A stretch of 64,000 nucleotides of DNA from Paenibacillus sp. FSL R5-0623 (GTDB taxonomy: Bacteria; Bacillota; Bacilli; Paenibacillales; Paenibacillaceae). The stretch lies in the NCBI RefSeq assembly GCF_037974265.1, contig NZ_CP150233.1:1240001-1304000 (forward strand). The letters are read 5' to 3'. How positions within the stretch are numbered: the first letter of the stretch is position 1; each line of letters opens with the position of its first letter. A model generated the notes under the pieces. The model saw only the letters and a program-made list of their open reading frames with translations. It was not told the origin of the DNA and ran no database searches. The position numbers and the translations under genes are program-made. Below, in pieces: positions 44,658 through 54,333 of the stretch.

Positions 44658-44766
44658 TGTTACATCTCGTCCTTCCTGCGATAAGGTGATTCAGGACTGT
44701 TTAACTATATTAGTTGAAATAATCATTTACACGATAAACGGAGAGGACAGAAAAAACCTGAAAAAG

Positions 44767-44890
44767 CGAAGCGTTCGCCTTTATCACCGGATTTTCCCTT
44801 GAAAAAGGAAATCGAAAAAATCTGGGGATAACAGCGATTGGAAGGTTGTTCTGTCAGCGTAGTGTCAGTGTAAATAATATGTAGTTCAAC
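44767..44890 (+). repeat. Structured dispersed repeat, copy 2
   Basis: It contains TCGCCTTTATCACCGGATTT and GGGGATAACAGCGAT, shared in order with the minus strand of 6230-6363. The TTATC-A-CCGGATTTT arm pairs imperfectly with AAAATCTGG-G-GATAA. Its right end (from 44841) is shared with 25417-25466. It fills much of the 409-base gap between the isoprenyl synthase and the secreted repeat protein; the rest is AT-rich and shows nothing I can name. Confidence 0.6.
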
Positions 44891-45066
44891 TGATATAGAT
44901 CATGAAGTTACATTCATTATAGCGGAAATAAACTGAAAAAAATAGGATTTTTTGTGATCAATTGTGAGAAAAATGATGACTTTTTGTATTTTATGGCATA
45001 AAAAAGTGGATTTTAGGCTCAAACTAGGAAGGCACAGGATTTCGACATCGGAAAGGCGGCAGAAAA

Positions 45067-45804
45067 ATGAATTTGAAATGGAAAACATGGATGGCAGCCG
45101 GATTGGCAGCCGTAGTCATAACAGCAGCAACAGGGCATGTAGCATTCGCTGATTCAACGTTTCGGGCTGAGGAACATGAAGATGCGTCAAAAGTTTCTTC
45201 CTCCGGCAAACCAGCGAAGCCATGCATGCAGGCAGGACACGGTCTGTTCATGATTGGTGAGACGGCAGACTTGCTTGGGATTGGACTTCGGGATCTGAAA
45301 GAACAGATGGAACTTGGCAAGACGTTGTCCCAGATTGCGAAAGAGCGTAAGGGACTTAGTGAGGAGCAGTTATTGCAGAAGTTGAAGCCTACACTGGCAC
45401 AGCGTCTGGATCAAGCCGTAGAAGAAGGTTGTCTCACCAAGGAACAAGCTGCAGCCACGAAGGCAGACATGGATACCAAGTTGAAAAAGGTTATTAATAC
45501 CCCGCTGCGTGATTTGCGGCGTGAATTTGCCCACCATGGCAAACGTTCCATGGTAGATAAGGGCGAAATTGCCCGGTTTATTGGAGTGACCCCTGCTCAA
45601 CTGCACGAGCAGCTTCAGGGAGGGAAATCCCTAGCTGAGATTGCTCAGGCAAAAGGCATTAGCGAAACGCAGCTGGTGGACAAGCTGAAGGAACAATTAA
45701 CGGGTGATCTGAAGAAATTTGTGAATCAGAAAGGCAACGTGCATCCAGCCCCGGGTCCCCAGGAACCTGTTCCTGGACGATCAACTTCGAGCGAAGTGAA
45801 ATAA
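45067..45804 (+). CDS. Secreted protein with two internal repeats
   Basis: A 245-residue exported protein. The signal peptide (MNLKWKTWMAAGLAAVV..., cleavage near AFA at 27) precedes a charged linker. Two related ~55-residue helical repeats follow: ADLLGIGLRDLKEQMELGKTLSQIAKERKG (about 67-96) and ARFIGVTPAQLHEQLQGGKSLAEIAQAKG (about 168-196). Each continues into an EEQLLQKLK / ETQLVDKLK helix. A Pro-rich tail ends it. The repeats resemble the helical units found in other exported Bacillota proteins of unknown function. GGAAAGGCGG lies upstream of the ATG. It is divergent from the ComQ-like operon. Confidence 0.78.
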   Translation: MNLKWKTWMAAGLAAVVITAATGHVAFADSTFRAEEHEDASKVSSSGKPAKPCMQAGHGLFMIGETADLLGIGLRDLKEQMELGKTLSQIAKERKGLSEEQLLQKLKPTLAQRLDQAVEEGCLTKEQAAATKADMDTKLKKVINTPLRDLRREFAHHGKRSMVDKGEIARFIGVTPAQLHEQLQGGKSLAEIAQAKGISETQLVDKLKEQLTGDLKKFVNQKGNVHPAPGPQEPVPGRSTSSEVK

Positions 45805-45840
45805 AGAAGAGCGTCTCCGGGAGGGACGCTCTTCTTTATT
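45800..45840. terminator. Strong bidirectional terminator
   Basis: A 16-bp perfect stem (45800-45815 with 45825-45840; core AAGAGCGTC/GACGCTCTT) with a 9-base loop, followed by T-rich sequence on both strands. Confidence 0.88.
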
Positions 45841-45841
45841 T

Positions 45842-47095
45842 TTAAAACGGCTCACTCGTTCCCGGACTGCGAGTTGGGCTGAGTGACGGAGTTCGCTCAG
45901 GTGAATTTATTTTGTCCATAGCAGCTGATGAATGGGAGGTTAAACGTGGTTTGCGTATTAACCCTACGGTGAAGCGGGAGCCAGGAAGCTTGGACAGCGC
46001 CCAACTGATTGCAAGAGCAATACCAACGGTTACAAGGAATGATAGCAACGTTACAGGCAGATGCCATCCACTGAGTTGAAGCGGTCTGGTTATATAAGCG
46101 ATCGCGTAGATCACCAGTGCATGAACCAGATATCCACCAAATGAATAGCGGCCAATCCAGGCTAACAGGCGCTGAAACCGTGTATCTTTGCCCTGCATCA
46201 GTACAAGGAAACCATATATCATAAACATCTGAGCCATGATGATCAGAAATGTGGTTGGTTTCAGATAGGTCGAGATATTCAGATTAACAACATCCCCGGA
46301 CCCACGCAGCACATCGTATCCAAGCCAAATATACATCCCTATGAACAGACAGATCGTCCATGGCAGCACCTTGGTGGTCCAACTCCTCCAGCTATCCACT
46401 GACCAGGCACATACGGCACCCAGTAAAAAGTAGAACCAGTACATAGCCCATGAATAGGAGCGATATTGCAGCAACGTTGACCAAGGCTCAGACATGGATT
46501 CTGTCCAACCACCCATATTATAGTAGGACCATTGCATAAGCAGAGCATATAGTGCTGCTGCAAAGAGAATTAGCCCCATAATGACTTGCATGGGCGTGAA
46601 ACGTGAGGCGTTCTGGATACGTCTTTGAATGGCTTTTGCTCCTGTCCAGAACAGGGGGAACAGAATATAGAACTGAAACACCATAATGACAAACCAGAGA
46701 TGATATCCCGTCTGTGGTACAAAGAGTTCACGAACAAGACTGCGCAAATCGGGTATGCCTGCACGCCAGAACGCGGGGGTGAAGATACGGACAGCAAGCC
46801 AATAGATGAGTGTCCATACGACAAACGGCATATAGATATCGCCAAATCGCTTTCGAATGAAGCGAGGATATTCCGGTTTGGTGTTACGGTGATGGTAAAA
46901 CAACAGTACACCCGATAAAAATACAAACGTTGGCGTACCAAATCGGGTCAGATGATAAATCATGGTCAGCATAATGGAATCCGGTTGTTCAATATCGGCG
47001 CGATAGATATACTCAGCGATACTATGCTGCATGACGATTGCCAGAAAGGCAATGCCCCGCAGTTCGGTCCATTCCGCTATTCGCGGTTTTTTCAC
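45842..47095 (-). CDS. Acyltransferase 3 family membrane protein
   Basis: A 417-residue membrane protein with about ten helices. The N-terminal ELRGIAFLAIVMQHS carries the conserved Arg and His of acyltransferase 3 enzymes, which O-acylate cell-surface polysaccharides or peptidoglycan. GYHLWFVIMVFQFYILFPLF is the second conserved block. Translation is assigned to GTG 47095, eight bases after GGAGG; the frame extends 19 codons further without an RBS. The acceptor is unknown. It lies downstream of an LCP gene on the same strand with a terminator between. Confidence 0.88.
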   Translation of the reverse strand: MKKPRIAEWTELRGIAFLAIVMQHSIAEYIYRADIEQPDSIMLTMIYHLTRFGTPTFVFLSGVLLFYHHRNTKPEYPRFIRKRFGDIYMPFVVWTLIYWLAVRIFTPAFWRAGIPDLRSLVRELFVPQTGYHLWFVIMVFQFYILFPLFWTGAKAIQRRIQNASRFTPMQVIMGLILFAAALYALLMQWSYYNMGGWTESMSEPWSTLLQYRSYSWAMYWFYFLLGAVCAWSVDSWRSWTTKVLPWTICLFIGMYIWLGYDVLRGSGDVVNLNISTYLKPTTFLIIMAQMFMIYGFLVLMQGKDTRFQRLLAWIGRYSFGGYLVHALVIYAIAYITRPLQLSGWHLPVTLLSFLVTVGIALAISWALSKLPGSRFTVGLIRKPRLTSHSSAAMDKINSPERTPSLSPTRSPGTSEPF

Positions 47096-47184
47096 ATTGT
47101 AATCCTCCCTCCAGGAACCGGAGTTCATCCTATAAGGGTAGCTGTTAAACATTAAGACTGCATTAAATGGAGAAAATAGGTACT

Positions 47185-47210
47185 AAAAGAGACGGCTTTG
47201 GCCGTCTTTT
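47185..47210 (-). terminator. Terminator of the LCP gene
   Basis: AAAAGAGACGGC pairs with GCCGTCTTTT around a 4-base loop. It sits 25 bases after the LCP stop codon on the minus strand. Confidence 0.7.
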
Positions 47211-47234
47211 CTGTTGATATATCTCATGCTTGTT

Positions 47235-48230
47235 TTAGTTCTCTTCCTCTGATGATGGGGTCTCTGAGGACGCGGCATCTTCTTCAAACCGTTTCTGAAT
47301 GTACGACTGAAGTTTGGTTACATCAACACCCAGCACCTGAGCTGAGCCGACCAGTTCATTGGTGAGCAGCTTGTTCGGTGGAATCTGCTGCTGATCAATA
47401 TCGTTCACATGGATATCGAAGCCAAGTGATGCGAGTTTTAACATCTGGGTTGGACTGAGGTCTGTCTCAATATAGGGAGCGATCGCTTCCAGGATATCCG
47501 GGATTTTGAAAAGTGACGTAGTGCTCTGCATTTTCTTGGCCAGCTCGGTCATGAAGATCCGCTGCCGTTCGGTGCGCGTAAAATCCGAGGTGGCATCATG
47601 CCGGAACCGAACATATTGCAGGGCGGTCTTGCCGTCCATATGTTGCAATCCTTTTTTTAAGTCAATGTCGTACATATGTTTATCTGCTTTACTGGTGTAA
47701 TACATGTCTTTCTCCACATCGATCTCAATACCGCCTACCGCATCAACAAGTGCCATGAAACCTGTAAAGTCTGTGTAGACATAATGCTGGATGGGAATAC
47801 CGAGCAGATCACTTACGGTTTGTTTGGTCAACTCCGCACCCCCGTAGGAAAAGGCTGCATTAAGTCTGCTTTTGCCATGCCCGGGAATGGCGACATAGGT
47901 ATCTCGCAGTACGGAGAATAGATGGGCTTTTTTGGTGACCGGATCAATGGAAGCGACCATGACCGAGTCTGAGCGTCCTGAATCATCTCCTCTTGAGTCT
48001 CCACCAAGGAGCAGAATGTTCACCCGTTCCTGGCCCTCCCATCTTGGAATCGTTGTCGTTGGTGTGTCTGAATCGCTGTCTGTGTCGGAAGAGGACGAGT
48101 TGGATGAAGTCCCGGAAGCAGTGGAGATGCTATTGGCAAAATGAACAATCGAATATCCGTAATAGACAATGACACCTGTAACTGCAAGTGCCAAGGTCAG
48201 GGCTGTACCCCATAACCATTTTTTAAGCAT
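47235..48230 (-). CDS. LytR-CpsA-Psr (LCP) family glycopolymer transferase
   Basis: A 331-residue membrane-anchored enzyme that attaches teichoic acid-like glycopolymers to peptidoglycan. One N-terminal helix (WGTALTLALAVTGVIVYYGY) is followed by a Ser/Asp-rich spacer. The LCP core has NILLLGGDSRGDDSGRSDSVMVASID, FSVLRDTYVAIPGHGKSRLNAAFSYGG and TALQYVRFRHDATSDFTRTERQR, with the conserved Arg and Asp residues. ATG 48230 follows AAAGGTGAAG by 7 bases; upstream codons are not homologous. It is divergent from a PAP2 phosphatase, a linked cell-wall function. Confidence 0.93.
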   Translation of the reverse strand: MLKKWLWGTALTLALAVTGVIVYYGYSIVHFANSISTASGTSSNSSSSDTDSDSDTPTTTIPRWEGQERVNILLLGGDSRGDDSGRSDSVMVASIDPVTKKAHLFSVLRDTYVAIPGHGKSRLNAAFSYGGAELTKQTVSDLLGIPIQHYVYTDFTGFMALVDAVGGIEIDVEKDMYYTSKADKHMYDIDLKKGLQHMDGKTALQYVRFRHDATSDFTRTERQRIFMTELAKKMQSTTSLFKIPDILEAIAPYIETDLSPTQMLKLASLGFDIHVNDIDQQQIPPNKLLTNELVGSAQVLGVDVTKLQSYIQKRFEEDAASSETPSSEEEN

Positions 48231-48414
48231 AATCTTCACCTTTCTATAATTGAACTGATATGTAACCCAAACTAGTTTAACAAAAAGAAAGGTAAATGTC
48301 CTCTTTGATTTCGTAACTTCGGTCAAATGTCAGATTGTTTGACAAATAGTTAGTGTATATTTATTATGTAAAAAATAATCTTGTTTTGTGTAATGGGGGT
48401 ATTAAAAGCCAGTT

Positions 48415-48966
48415 ATGAATCAATCACTATTTAATTGGATTAATCAGTATGCAGACCAAATACCGTTTCTGGACTGGTTTATGATCACATCATCCGAGTA
48501 TGCGGTTTGGGTCATGATCGCACTGCTCGTTATCGTATGGTTTCTCGGCGATCCATCGAAACAACGAATTGTTTTTTATGCCTGTGTGGCTTCCATTGTA
48601 GCGCTAGTTCTGGCTAAATGGGGGATATCACCAGCGGTCGGTCATCCAAGACCTTTTGTGGAAGGGACCGTGCATCAGCTGATTGCTCATGTACCTGATC
48701 CTTCTTTTCCAAGTAAACACGCTTCCTTTGTATTTGCTCTAGCGGCTGCTTCATTCTTTATTGGACGTCGCTTCGGGTTATGGATGTTGTTACTCGCTGT
48801 GTTGACAGGGGTGTCGCGGGTATATGTTGGTGTACATTATCCAGGAGATATTCTGGGAGGATTCATTCTCGGAAGTCTGCTTAGTGTGGTTCTGATTACA
48901 ACACGCAATTATACCAAGTCGATTCCCGACTTTTTCATTAACATACACCGACGTGTTTTCCAGTAA
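48415..48966 (+). CDS. bcrC: PAP2 family phosphatase, probable undecaprenyl-diphosphatase
   Basis: A 183-residue membrane phosphatase. The three PAP2 motifs are present: KWGISPAVGHPRP (KxxxxxxRP-like), PSKHASF (PSxH) and SRVYVGVHYPGD (SRxxxxxHxxxD), which together form the catalytic site. Length and topology resemble B. subtilis BcrC, which recycles the undecaprenyl carrier and protects against bacitracin. The RBS is weak (GGGGG lies rather far upstream). It is divergent from the LCP gene, which supports a wall-synthesis role; other PAP2 substrates are possible. Confidence 0.85.
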   Translation: MNQSLFNWINQYADQIPFLDWFMITSSEYAVWVMIALLVIVWFLGDPSKQRIVFYACVASIVALVLAKWGISPAVGHPRPFVEGTVHQLIAHVPDPSFPSKHASFVFALAAASFFIGRRFGLWMLLLAVLTGVSRVYVGVHYPGDILGGFILGSLLSVVLITTRNYTKSIPDFFINIHRRVFQ

Positions 48967-49013
48967 TGTCTGATAAACAATGTCTAGTGAAGTGGTGGTA
49001 GTCTCATTGAATG

Positions 49014-49061
49014 AAAGAAGCCTCTTAATCTCTGGTTCTGCCAAAGATGGGAGGCTTCTTT
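49014..49061 (+). terminator. Terminator of the PAP2 gene
   Basis: AAAGAAGCCTC (49014-49024) pairs with GAGGCTTCTTT (49051-49061), then TGTGTT. The loop is about 26 bases. Confidence 0.65.
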
Positions 49062-49174
49062 TGTGTTATGTTCGAAGTTACATGAAATTTAGAGAAATTG
49101 AATTCTAACATCTACAATTCATGACTACAGGTGACGATATACTATAAATATGTATTATTTGAGGAGTGGGACAC

Positions 49175-50911
49175 ATGGAAGACACGCGGGGAAACATGTT
49201 GGGGAAATTGAAGTTAACGATTCGAGGCAAGTTACTGACTGGTTTTCTCATAGTCGTAGCTTTGTTGATTATTGTAAGCAGCTATGCGCTAATTCAGATC
49301 CATGAAATGTCAAACAAAGCTAATGATGTGGATCAGACCTGGATGCCGAGTGTGAGCCTCTTGGGCTTGATGAATGGTGACATCTCAGACGTAGAACGAT
49401 TGGCGCTGGCGATCATCGTTGAGCAGAACGAAGATGAAACAGCTAAGTTAAATGAAGCATTACAGCTGCTGCTTAACAAGATGGAGGATGAGCGTAAACA
49501 GCTGCTAACGTTCATTGAGAGCAATGATGAAGCGATGAAGCTCTACAATGATTTCAGTACGAATTATGATGCTTATGTGGCGAAAATGCCAGCATTTATC
49601 GAATTTGGTTTGAAGAACAATTATGAAGAGTCCAGTCGTTTACATACAGAGGCTTACCCGATGTGGTACACAGCAAACGACTCTATCACCAAGTTAATCA
49701 CTTTAGGTAATGAAGGATCAGACGCGGCAACAAATGAATCGGTTGTGATGGCCGAGAATACATTTAATGTGATTTTGGCAGTGACGATTTTTGCCTTCCT
49801 GGTTGCGATATTCATTGCATTCTTCATTGCAAGCATCATCTCGCGTCCAATCAAAAAGATGAATGAAGCGGCCATGGCTATTGCCAATGGTGATCTGACG
49901 GGTGAAACGATTGTGCTCAAGAACAAAGACGAATTGGGAACGCTTGCGGCTTCTTTCAATACCATGAGTGGCAATTTGCGCTCCATGATTGAATCGGTAT
50001 CGATGACTTCCGAACAGGTAGCTGCTTCATCGGAGGAGCTTCTTGCAAGTGCAGAGCAAAATACTCAAGCCTCGGAACAGATCTCCCAAACAGTCGAGGA
50101 ATTGGCTGTAGGTACATCTGATCAAGTTGATATTGTGAAGCGTTCTTCACAGGCGATGAATGAGATGGCTCTTGGATCGGAGCAGATTGCCGAGCTTGCT
50201 CAGAGTGTATCCGTATCTGCTGTGGATGCGGCGAATCAGTCATCCGAAGGAAATATGATTATTCAGCAAGCGGTTGAACAGATGGGTTCTGTTCGAAATT
50301 CCATTGCTTCGCTGACCGAATTGGTTACAGGGCTGGGGGAACGTTCAGCAGAGATTGGAACCATTACCGAGGTAATCAACAACATTGCCCGGCAGACCAA
50401 TCTGCTTGCACTGAATGCAGCCATTGAAGCCGCACGAGCAGGAGAGCATGGACGTGGTTTCGCCGTAGTTGCGGGAGAAGTGCGGAAGCTCGCTGAGGAA
50501 TCTTCCACATCTGCGCAAAGAATTACGGATCTCGTTCAATTGATTCAGAAAGATACGGATCATGCTGTTCAGGCAGTTAAAGTGAACAGCAGTGAGACAG
50601 AGTCAGGAATCGAGATGGTTACTGCGGCAGGACAAGCGTTCGAACAGATCTCGGATGCAGTCAACAAAGTAGCGGGTGAAATCCAGGAAGTATCTGCAGG
50701 TTCAGAAGAAATGTCAGCGAGTACAACTGAGGTTGTAGGCTATGTAAGCCAGATCTCCAACATCGCCGGAGAGGCAGCGGGCGGGGTTCATAATGTATCT
50801 GCTGCAACTCAGCAGCAGTTGGCTTCCATGGAAGAGATCGCTTCATCCGCAGGTTCATTATCTAAAATGGCGGAAGAACTGCAGGAGCAAATTAACAAGT
50901 TCAAAGTGTAA
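49175..50911 (+). CDS. Methyl-accepting chemotaxis protein with 4-helix-bundle sensor
   Basis: A 578-residue chemoreceptor. The first membrane helix (about 18-38, [20 protein letters not shown]) is followed by a ~155-residue external four-helix-bundle domain (4HB_MCP type). The second helix ([20 protein letters not shown]) leads into HAMP ([21 protein letters not shown]) and the signalling hairpin with [41 protein letters not shown] at the tip. ATG 49175 lies 8 bases after GAGGAG; an in-frame GTG at 49166 overlaps that RBS. It is monocistronic. The ligand is unknown. Confidence 0.94.
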   Translation: MEDTRGNMLGKLKLTIRGKLLTGFLIVVALLIIVSSYALIQIHEMSNKANDVDQTWMPSVSLLGLMNGDISDVERLALAIIVEQNEDETAKLNEALQLLLNKMEDERKQLLTFIESNDEAMKLYNDFSTNYDAYVAKMPAFIEFGLKNNYEESSRLHTEAYPMWYTANDSITKLITLGNEGSDAATNESVVMAENTFNVILAVTIFAFLVAIFIAFFIASIISRPIKKMNEAAMAIANGDLTGETIVLKNKDELGTLAASFNTMSGNLRSMIESVSMTSEQVAASSEELLASAEQNTQASEQISQTVEELAVGTSDQVDIVKRSSQAMNEMALGSEQIAELAQSVSVSAVDAANQSSEGNMIIQQAVEQMGSVRNSIASLTELVTGLGERSAEIGTITEVINNIARQTNLLALNAAIEAARAGEHGRGFAVVAGEVRKLAEESSTSAQRITDLVQLIQKDTDHAVQAVKVNSSETESGIEMVTAAGQAFEQISDAVNKVAGEIQEVSAGSEEMSASTTEVVGYVSQISNIAGEAAGGVHNVSAATQQQLASMEEIASSAGSLSKMAEELQEQINKFKV

Positions 50912-51006
50912 CTAATGAGATGTTCCGATACTTAAGGTGTACAGGAGCATAATGATGGTCAGAATGCCATTTGATTTGTACTGTTGATGATAACAAGGGT
51001 GAGAAG

Positions 51007-51050
51007 CTGTTTCTCTAACGCGCATATGTGTTAGAGAAACAGTTTTTTTT
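51007..51050 (+). terminator. Terminator of the chemoreceptor gene
   Basis: A 13-bp stem CTGTTTCTCTAAC / GTTAGAGAAACAG (51007-51019 with 51030-51042) followed by T8. Confidence 0.92.
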
Positions 51051-51242
51051 GTCGCATGACGCAGAGCAGGTCACAACAATGTTATTTCAGAAGTCACCAA
51101 CGCTTATATAGCTAGTGAAACAAACGGCTATAATGGTAATTAATGGTGGAACTTACACTGAAATACACCATGGGGAGGAGCGATAAAAAACTTGCAGTTC
51201 AGAGTAATGCATACGGAATATTGATGAAGAGGAGATGAATAG
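51051..51242 (+). promoter_or_regulatory. Promoter and leader region of the cellulase operon
   Basis: AT-rich stretch before the GH9 gene. A TATAAT (51129-51134) is the best -10, without a clear -35 at the proper distance. GAGGAG (51229-51234) is the RBS. I saw no cre-type palindrome. Confidence 0.35.
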
Positions 51243-54242
51243 TTGAACATGAAGGGGAGCTGGTGGAGACGAGTCGCTGTGATCGCGTTATCGGCAGGAC
51301 TACTGGCAGGGAGTTTATCGATGGGCACAGGAATTCGTAAGGCGGATGCGGCCGCTGGAAATCAGAACTATGCTGAAGCACTGCAAAAGGCCATTTACTT
51401 CTATGAAGCACAGCGTTCGGGCCCGTTGCCAGCCAGTAATCGGGTCGAATGGCGTGGTAATTCTGGCATGCAGGATGGGGCTGATGTAGGCGTTGATCTG
51501 ACCGGAGGATGGTATGATGCCGGAGATCACGTGAAATTTGGCTTTCCGATGGCTGCTTCCGCAACGATGCTCGCCTGGTCTGTCGTGGAATACGGCGACG
51601 GTTATGAACAGGCCGGACAACTGGAGGAGATCAAGGATAATATCCGATGGGCAACCGACTATTTTATGAAAGCGCATACGAAACCTAATGAATTGTGGGG
51701 ACAAGTCGGAGCCGGGAATACTGACCATGCCTGGTGGGGACCGGCAGAAGTCATGCAGATGAACCGCCCTTCGTTCAAGATCGATGCTACATGCCCGGGC
51801 AGTGATCTGGCGGCAGAAACGGCTGCAGCGCTGGCAGCGTCTTCGATTGTATTTGCAGATGATGATCCGGCATATTCGGCTAGACTGCTCCAACATGCGA
51901 AAGAGCTGTACAACTTCGCAGACACATATCGGGGGGAATACACCGATTGTATCACGGATGCCGCAGCGTTTTATAACTCGTGGACAGGATACGAAGACGA
52001 GCTGGCATGGGGAGGAGCATGGCTTTACTTAGCTACTAATGATAGCGCTTACTTGTCCAAAGCCATTGCAGCTACGGACCGGTGGTCTTCTAGCGGAGGC
52101 TCAGCCAATTGGCCGTATACCTGGACACAAGGTTGGGACAGTAAACATTATGGTGCCCAGATTCTGCTTGCCCGTATTACGTCCAGTTTGAACATGCCGG
52201 AGGCGACGAGATTTATTCAGTCGACTGAGCGCAATCTGGATTATTGGACGGTTGGAGTCAATGGGACACGAGTTAAGTATACGCCAGGAGGTCTGGCGTG
52301 GCTGGATCAGTGGGGATCGCTCCGATATGCAGCGAATGCATCCTTTATTTCTTTTGTATACTCCGACTGGGTCAGTGATCCTGTGAAAAAGTCAAGATAT
52401 CAGGATTTTGCTGTCTCACAGATGAATTATATTCTGGGCGATAATCCGCGTCAGAGCAGTTATGTGGTCGGATATGGGCAAAATGCACCTCAACATCCGC
52501 ATCATCGGACTGCTCACGGTTCATGGCTGAATAACGAAGATATCCCGGCTAACCATCGCCACATTCTGTATGGTGCCATGGTCGGTGGACCGGATGCATC
52601 GGATGGATATACCGATGATATCGGGGATTACGTGAGTAATGAGGTCGCAACCGATTACAATGCTGGTTTTACCGGCGCACTGGCAAAGATGAATTTGCTG
52701 TTTGGTCAGAATCATCAGCCCCTTGCGAACTTCCCTGCACCTGAGGTGAAGGGAGATGAGTTCTATGTGGAGGCTGCGATCAAATCATCAGGTGCCAATT
52801 ATACGGAAATCAGAGCACAGCTTAATAATCGTTCCGCTTGGCCTGCCCGAATGGGAGATCAACTGTCTTTTAAGTATTTCCTGGATTTGAGTGAAGTGTA
52901 TGCTGCCGGACGTACGGTATCGGACGTGCAAGTGACAACCTCCTATACGGAGGGGGCGACGGTATCCCAACCAGTTGTGGTGAATGCAGCCCAGCATATC
53001 TATGCCATTACGGCGAACTTCGGAAATACCAAGATCTATCCAGGTGGGGAAGGGAATTATCGTAAAGAAGTACAGTTCCGCATTACAGGCCCACAGGGTG
53101 CATGGAATGCCAGCAATGATCATTCGTTCCAGACGCTGACCACAGGCACCCCTGTGAAGAGCATATACCTTCCAGTCTATGATGCAGGGGTGAAGGTGTA
53201 TGGACAGGAGCCTGGTGTTACACCAGTCACGGTTCCAGGCGCACCTGCTGGCGTGCAGGCTGTGGCGGGAAGCAGTCAGGTTAACCTGACCTGGGCTGCT
53301 GTATCCGGGGCCGAGTCGTATACGGTAAAGCGTTCCGAGGTGAGTGGAGGACCATATACAACTGTTGCAACAGGTGTTAATGGATTGACCTATACAAACA
53401 CGGGACTGACCAACGGGACAGCTTATTATTATGTAGTGATTGCTGTGAATTCAGCAGGGGAATCACCGGGTTCTGTGCAGGTGTCGGCTACCCCGCAAGC
53501 AGCTTCGACGGTGCCGGGAGCACTGACTTTAAGTGGGACAGCTGGTAATGGGCAGTCGGTCCTGACTTGGACAGTAGCCTCGGGCGCGACTAGCTATAAG
53601 GTACAACGTTCGGTGGCAGGCGGGACATATGCAGATGTGGCAACCGGATTGTCCGTGTTGACTTACACCGATACAACAGCGCTGAATGGCACCACGTACA
53701 ATTACCGGATTGCAGCCGTGAATGCGAACGGACAGACACTGTCCAATGTCCTGACACTGACGCCTTCTGCATCTCCGGTGACGACCGGTACACTCGAAGT
53801 ACAGTACCGCAGCGAAGGGTCCGGGAATTCAAATAATGCGGTGACTCCACAGTTCAACGTGAAGAATACCGGAACACAAGCGATTGATCTCAGTACCGTG
53901 AAGATCCGATATTATTTCACCAAGGATGGTGCGGATCAAATGACTTTCTGGTGTGATTATGCCGAGATGGGCACGGCCAATGTTGAAGGTACATTTGTGG
54001 CAGTGAATCCGGCGAAGGGTACCGCAGATACGTATCTGGAGATCAGCTTCAAGTCGGGAGCAGGCAGTTTGGCCGCTGGAGCAGAGACCGGCGTGATTCA
54101 AGCACGCTTTTCCAAAAATAACTGGAGCAATTTCGATCAAAGTAATGATTATTCCTATGATGCTTCCAAGACGGCTTTTGCCGCATGGAACAAGGTAACC
54201 GGGTATGAGGGAAACACCAAAGTATGGGGTTTGGAGCCGTAA
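51243..54242 (+). CDS. GH9 cellulase: GH9-CBM3c-FnIII-FnIII-CBM3
   Basis: A 999-residue secreted processive endoglucanase. The signal peptide ends near residue 37 (KADAAAG). The GH9 domain (about 38-490) has D92/D95 in WYDAGDHVKFGFPM as the base site, the HPHHRTAHGS loop, and E467 in SNEVATDYNAGFTG as the acid. A fused CBM3c (about 497-645) is the type that confers processivity. FnIII modules lie at about 664-752 and 755-841, and a CBM3 at 846-999 ends in KVWGLEP. Start TTG 51243 is 8 bases after GAGGAG; ATG 51249 is the alternative. Followed after 91 bases by the GH48 gene in the same operon, the classic synergistic pair. Confidence 0.95.
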   Translation: MNMKGSWWRRVAVIALSAGLLAGSLSMGTGIRKADAAAGNQNYAEALQKAIYFYEAQRSGPLPASNRVEWRGNSGMQDGADVGVDLTGGWYDAGDHVKFGFPMAASATMLAWSVVEYGDGYEQAGQLEEIKDNIRWATDYFMKAHTKPNELWGQVGAGNTDHAWWGPAEVMQMNRPSFKIDATCPGSDLAAETAAALAASSIVFADDDPAYSARLLQHAKELYNFADTYRGEYTDCITDAAAFYNSWTGYEDELAWGGAWLYLATNDSAYLSKAIAATDRWSSSGGSANWPYTWTQGWDSKHYGAQILLARITSSLNMPEATRFIQSTERNLDYWTVGVNGTRVKYTPGGLAWLDQWGSLRYAANASFISFVYSDWVSDPVKKSRYQDFAVSQMNYILGDNPRQSSYVVGYGQNAPQHPHHRTAHGSWLNNEDIPANHRHILYGAMVGGPDASDGYTDDIGDYVSNEVATDYNAGFTGALAKMNLLFGQNHQPLANFPAPEVKGDEFYVEAAIKSSGANYTEIRAQLNNRSAWPARMGDQLSFKYFLDLSEVYAAGRTVSDVQVTTSYTEGATVSQPVVVNAAQHIYAITANFGNTKIYPGGEGNYRKEVQFRITGPQGAWNASNDHSFQTLTTGTPVKSIYLPVYDAGVKVYGQEPGVTPVTVPGAPAGVQAVAGSSQVNLTWAAVSGAESYTVKRSEVSGGPYTTVATGVNGLTYTNTGLTNGTAYYYVVIAVNSAGESPGSVQVSATPQAASTVPGALTLSGTAGNGQSVLTWTVASGATSYKVQRSVAGGTYADVATGLSVLTYTDTTALNGTTYNYRIAAVNANGQTLSNVLTLTPSASPVTTGTLEVQYRSEGSGNSNNAVTPQFNVKNTGTQAIDLSTVKIRYYFTKDGADQMTFWCDYAEMGTANVEGTFVAVNPAKGTADTYLEISFKSGAGSLAAGAETGVIQARFSKNNWSNFDQSNDYSYDASKTAFAAWNKVTGYEGNTKVWGLEP

Positions 54243-54333
54243 CTAGCTCAAGATCATTGGCCGAAGAAGAGCAGCATGGGCAGACCAACAGCGTTTATAT
54301 TCAATTTCCACTATTCCAGGGAGGTATATATTA

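Noticed and set aside
51170..51238. 22-codon frame before the GH9 gene as a leader peptide
   Set aside because: It has no RBS of its own in a sensible place and no attenuator hairpin follows; the GGGGAGGAG lies inside it. Probably chance.
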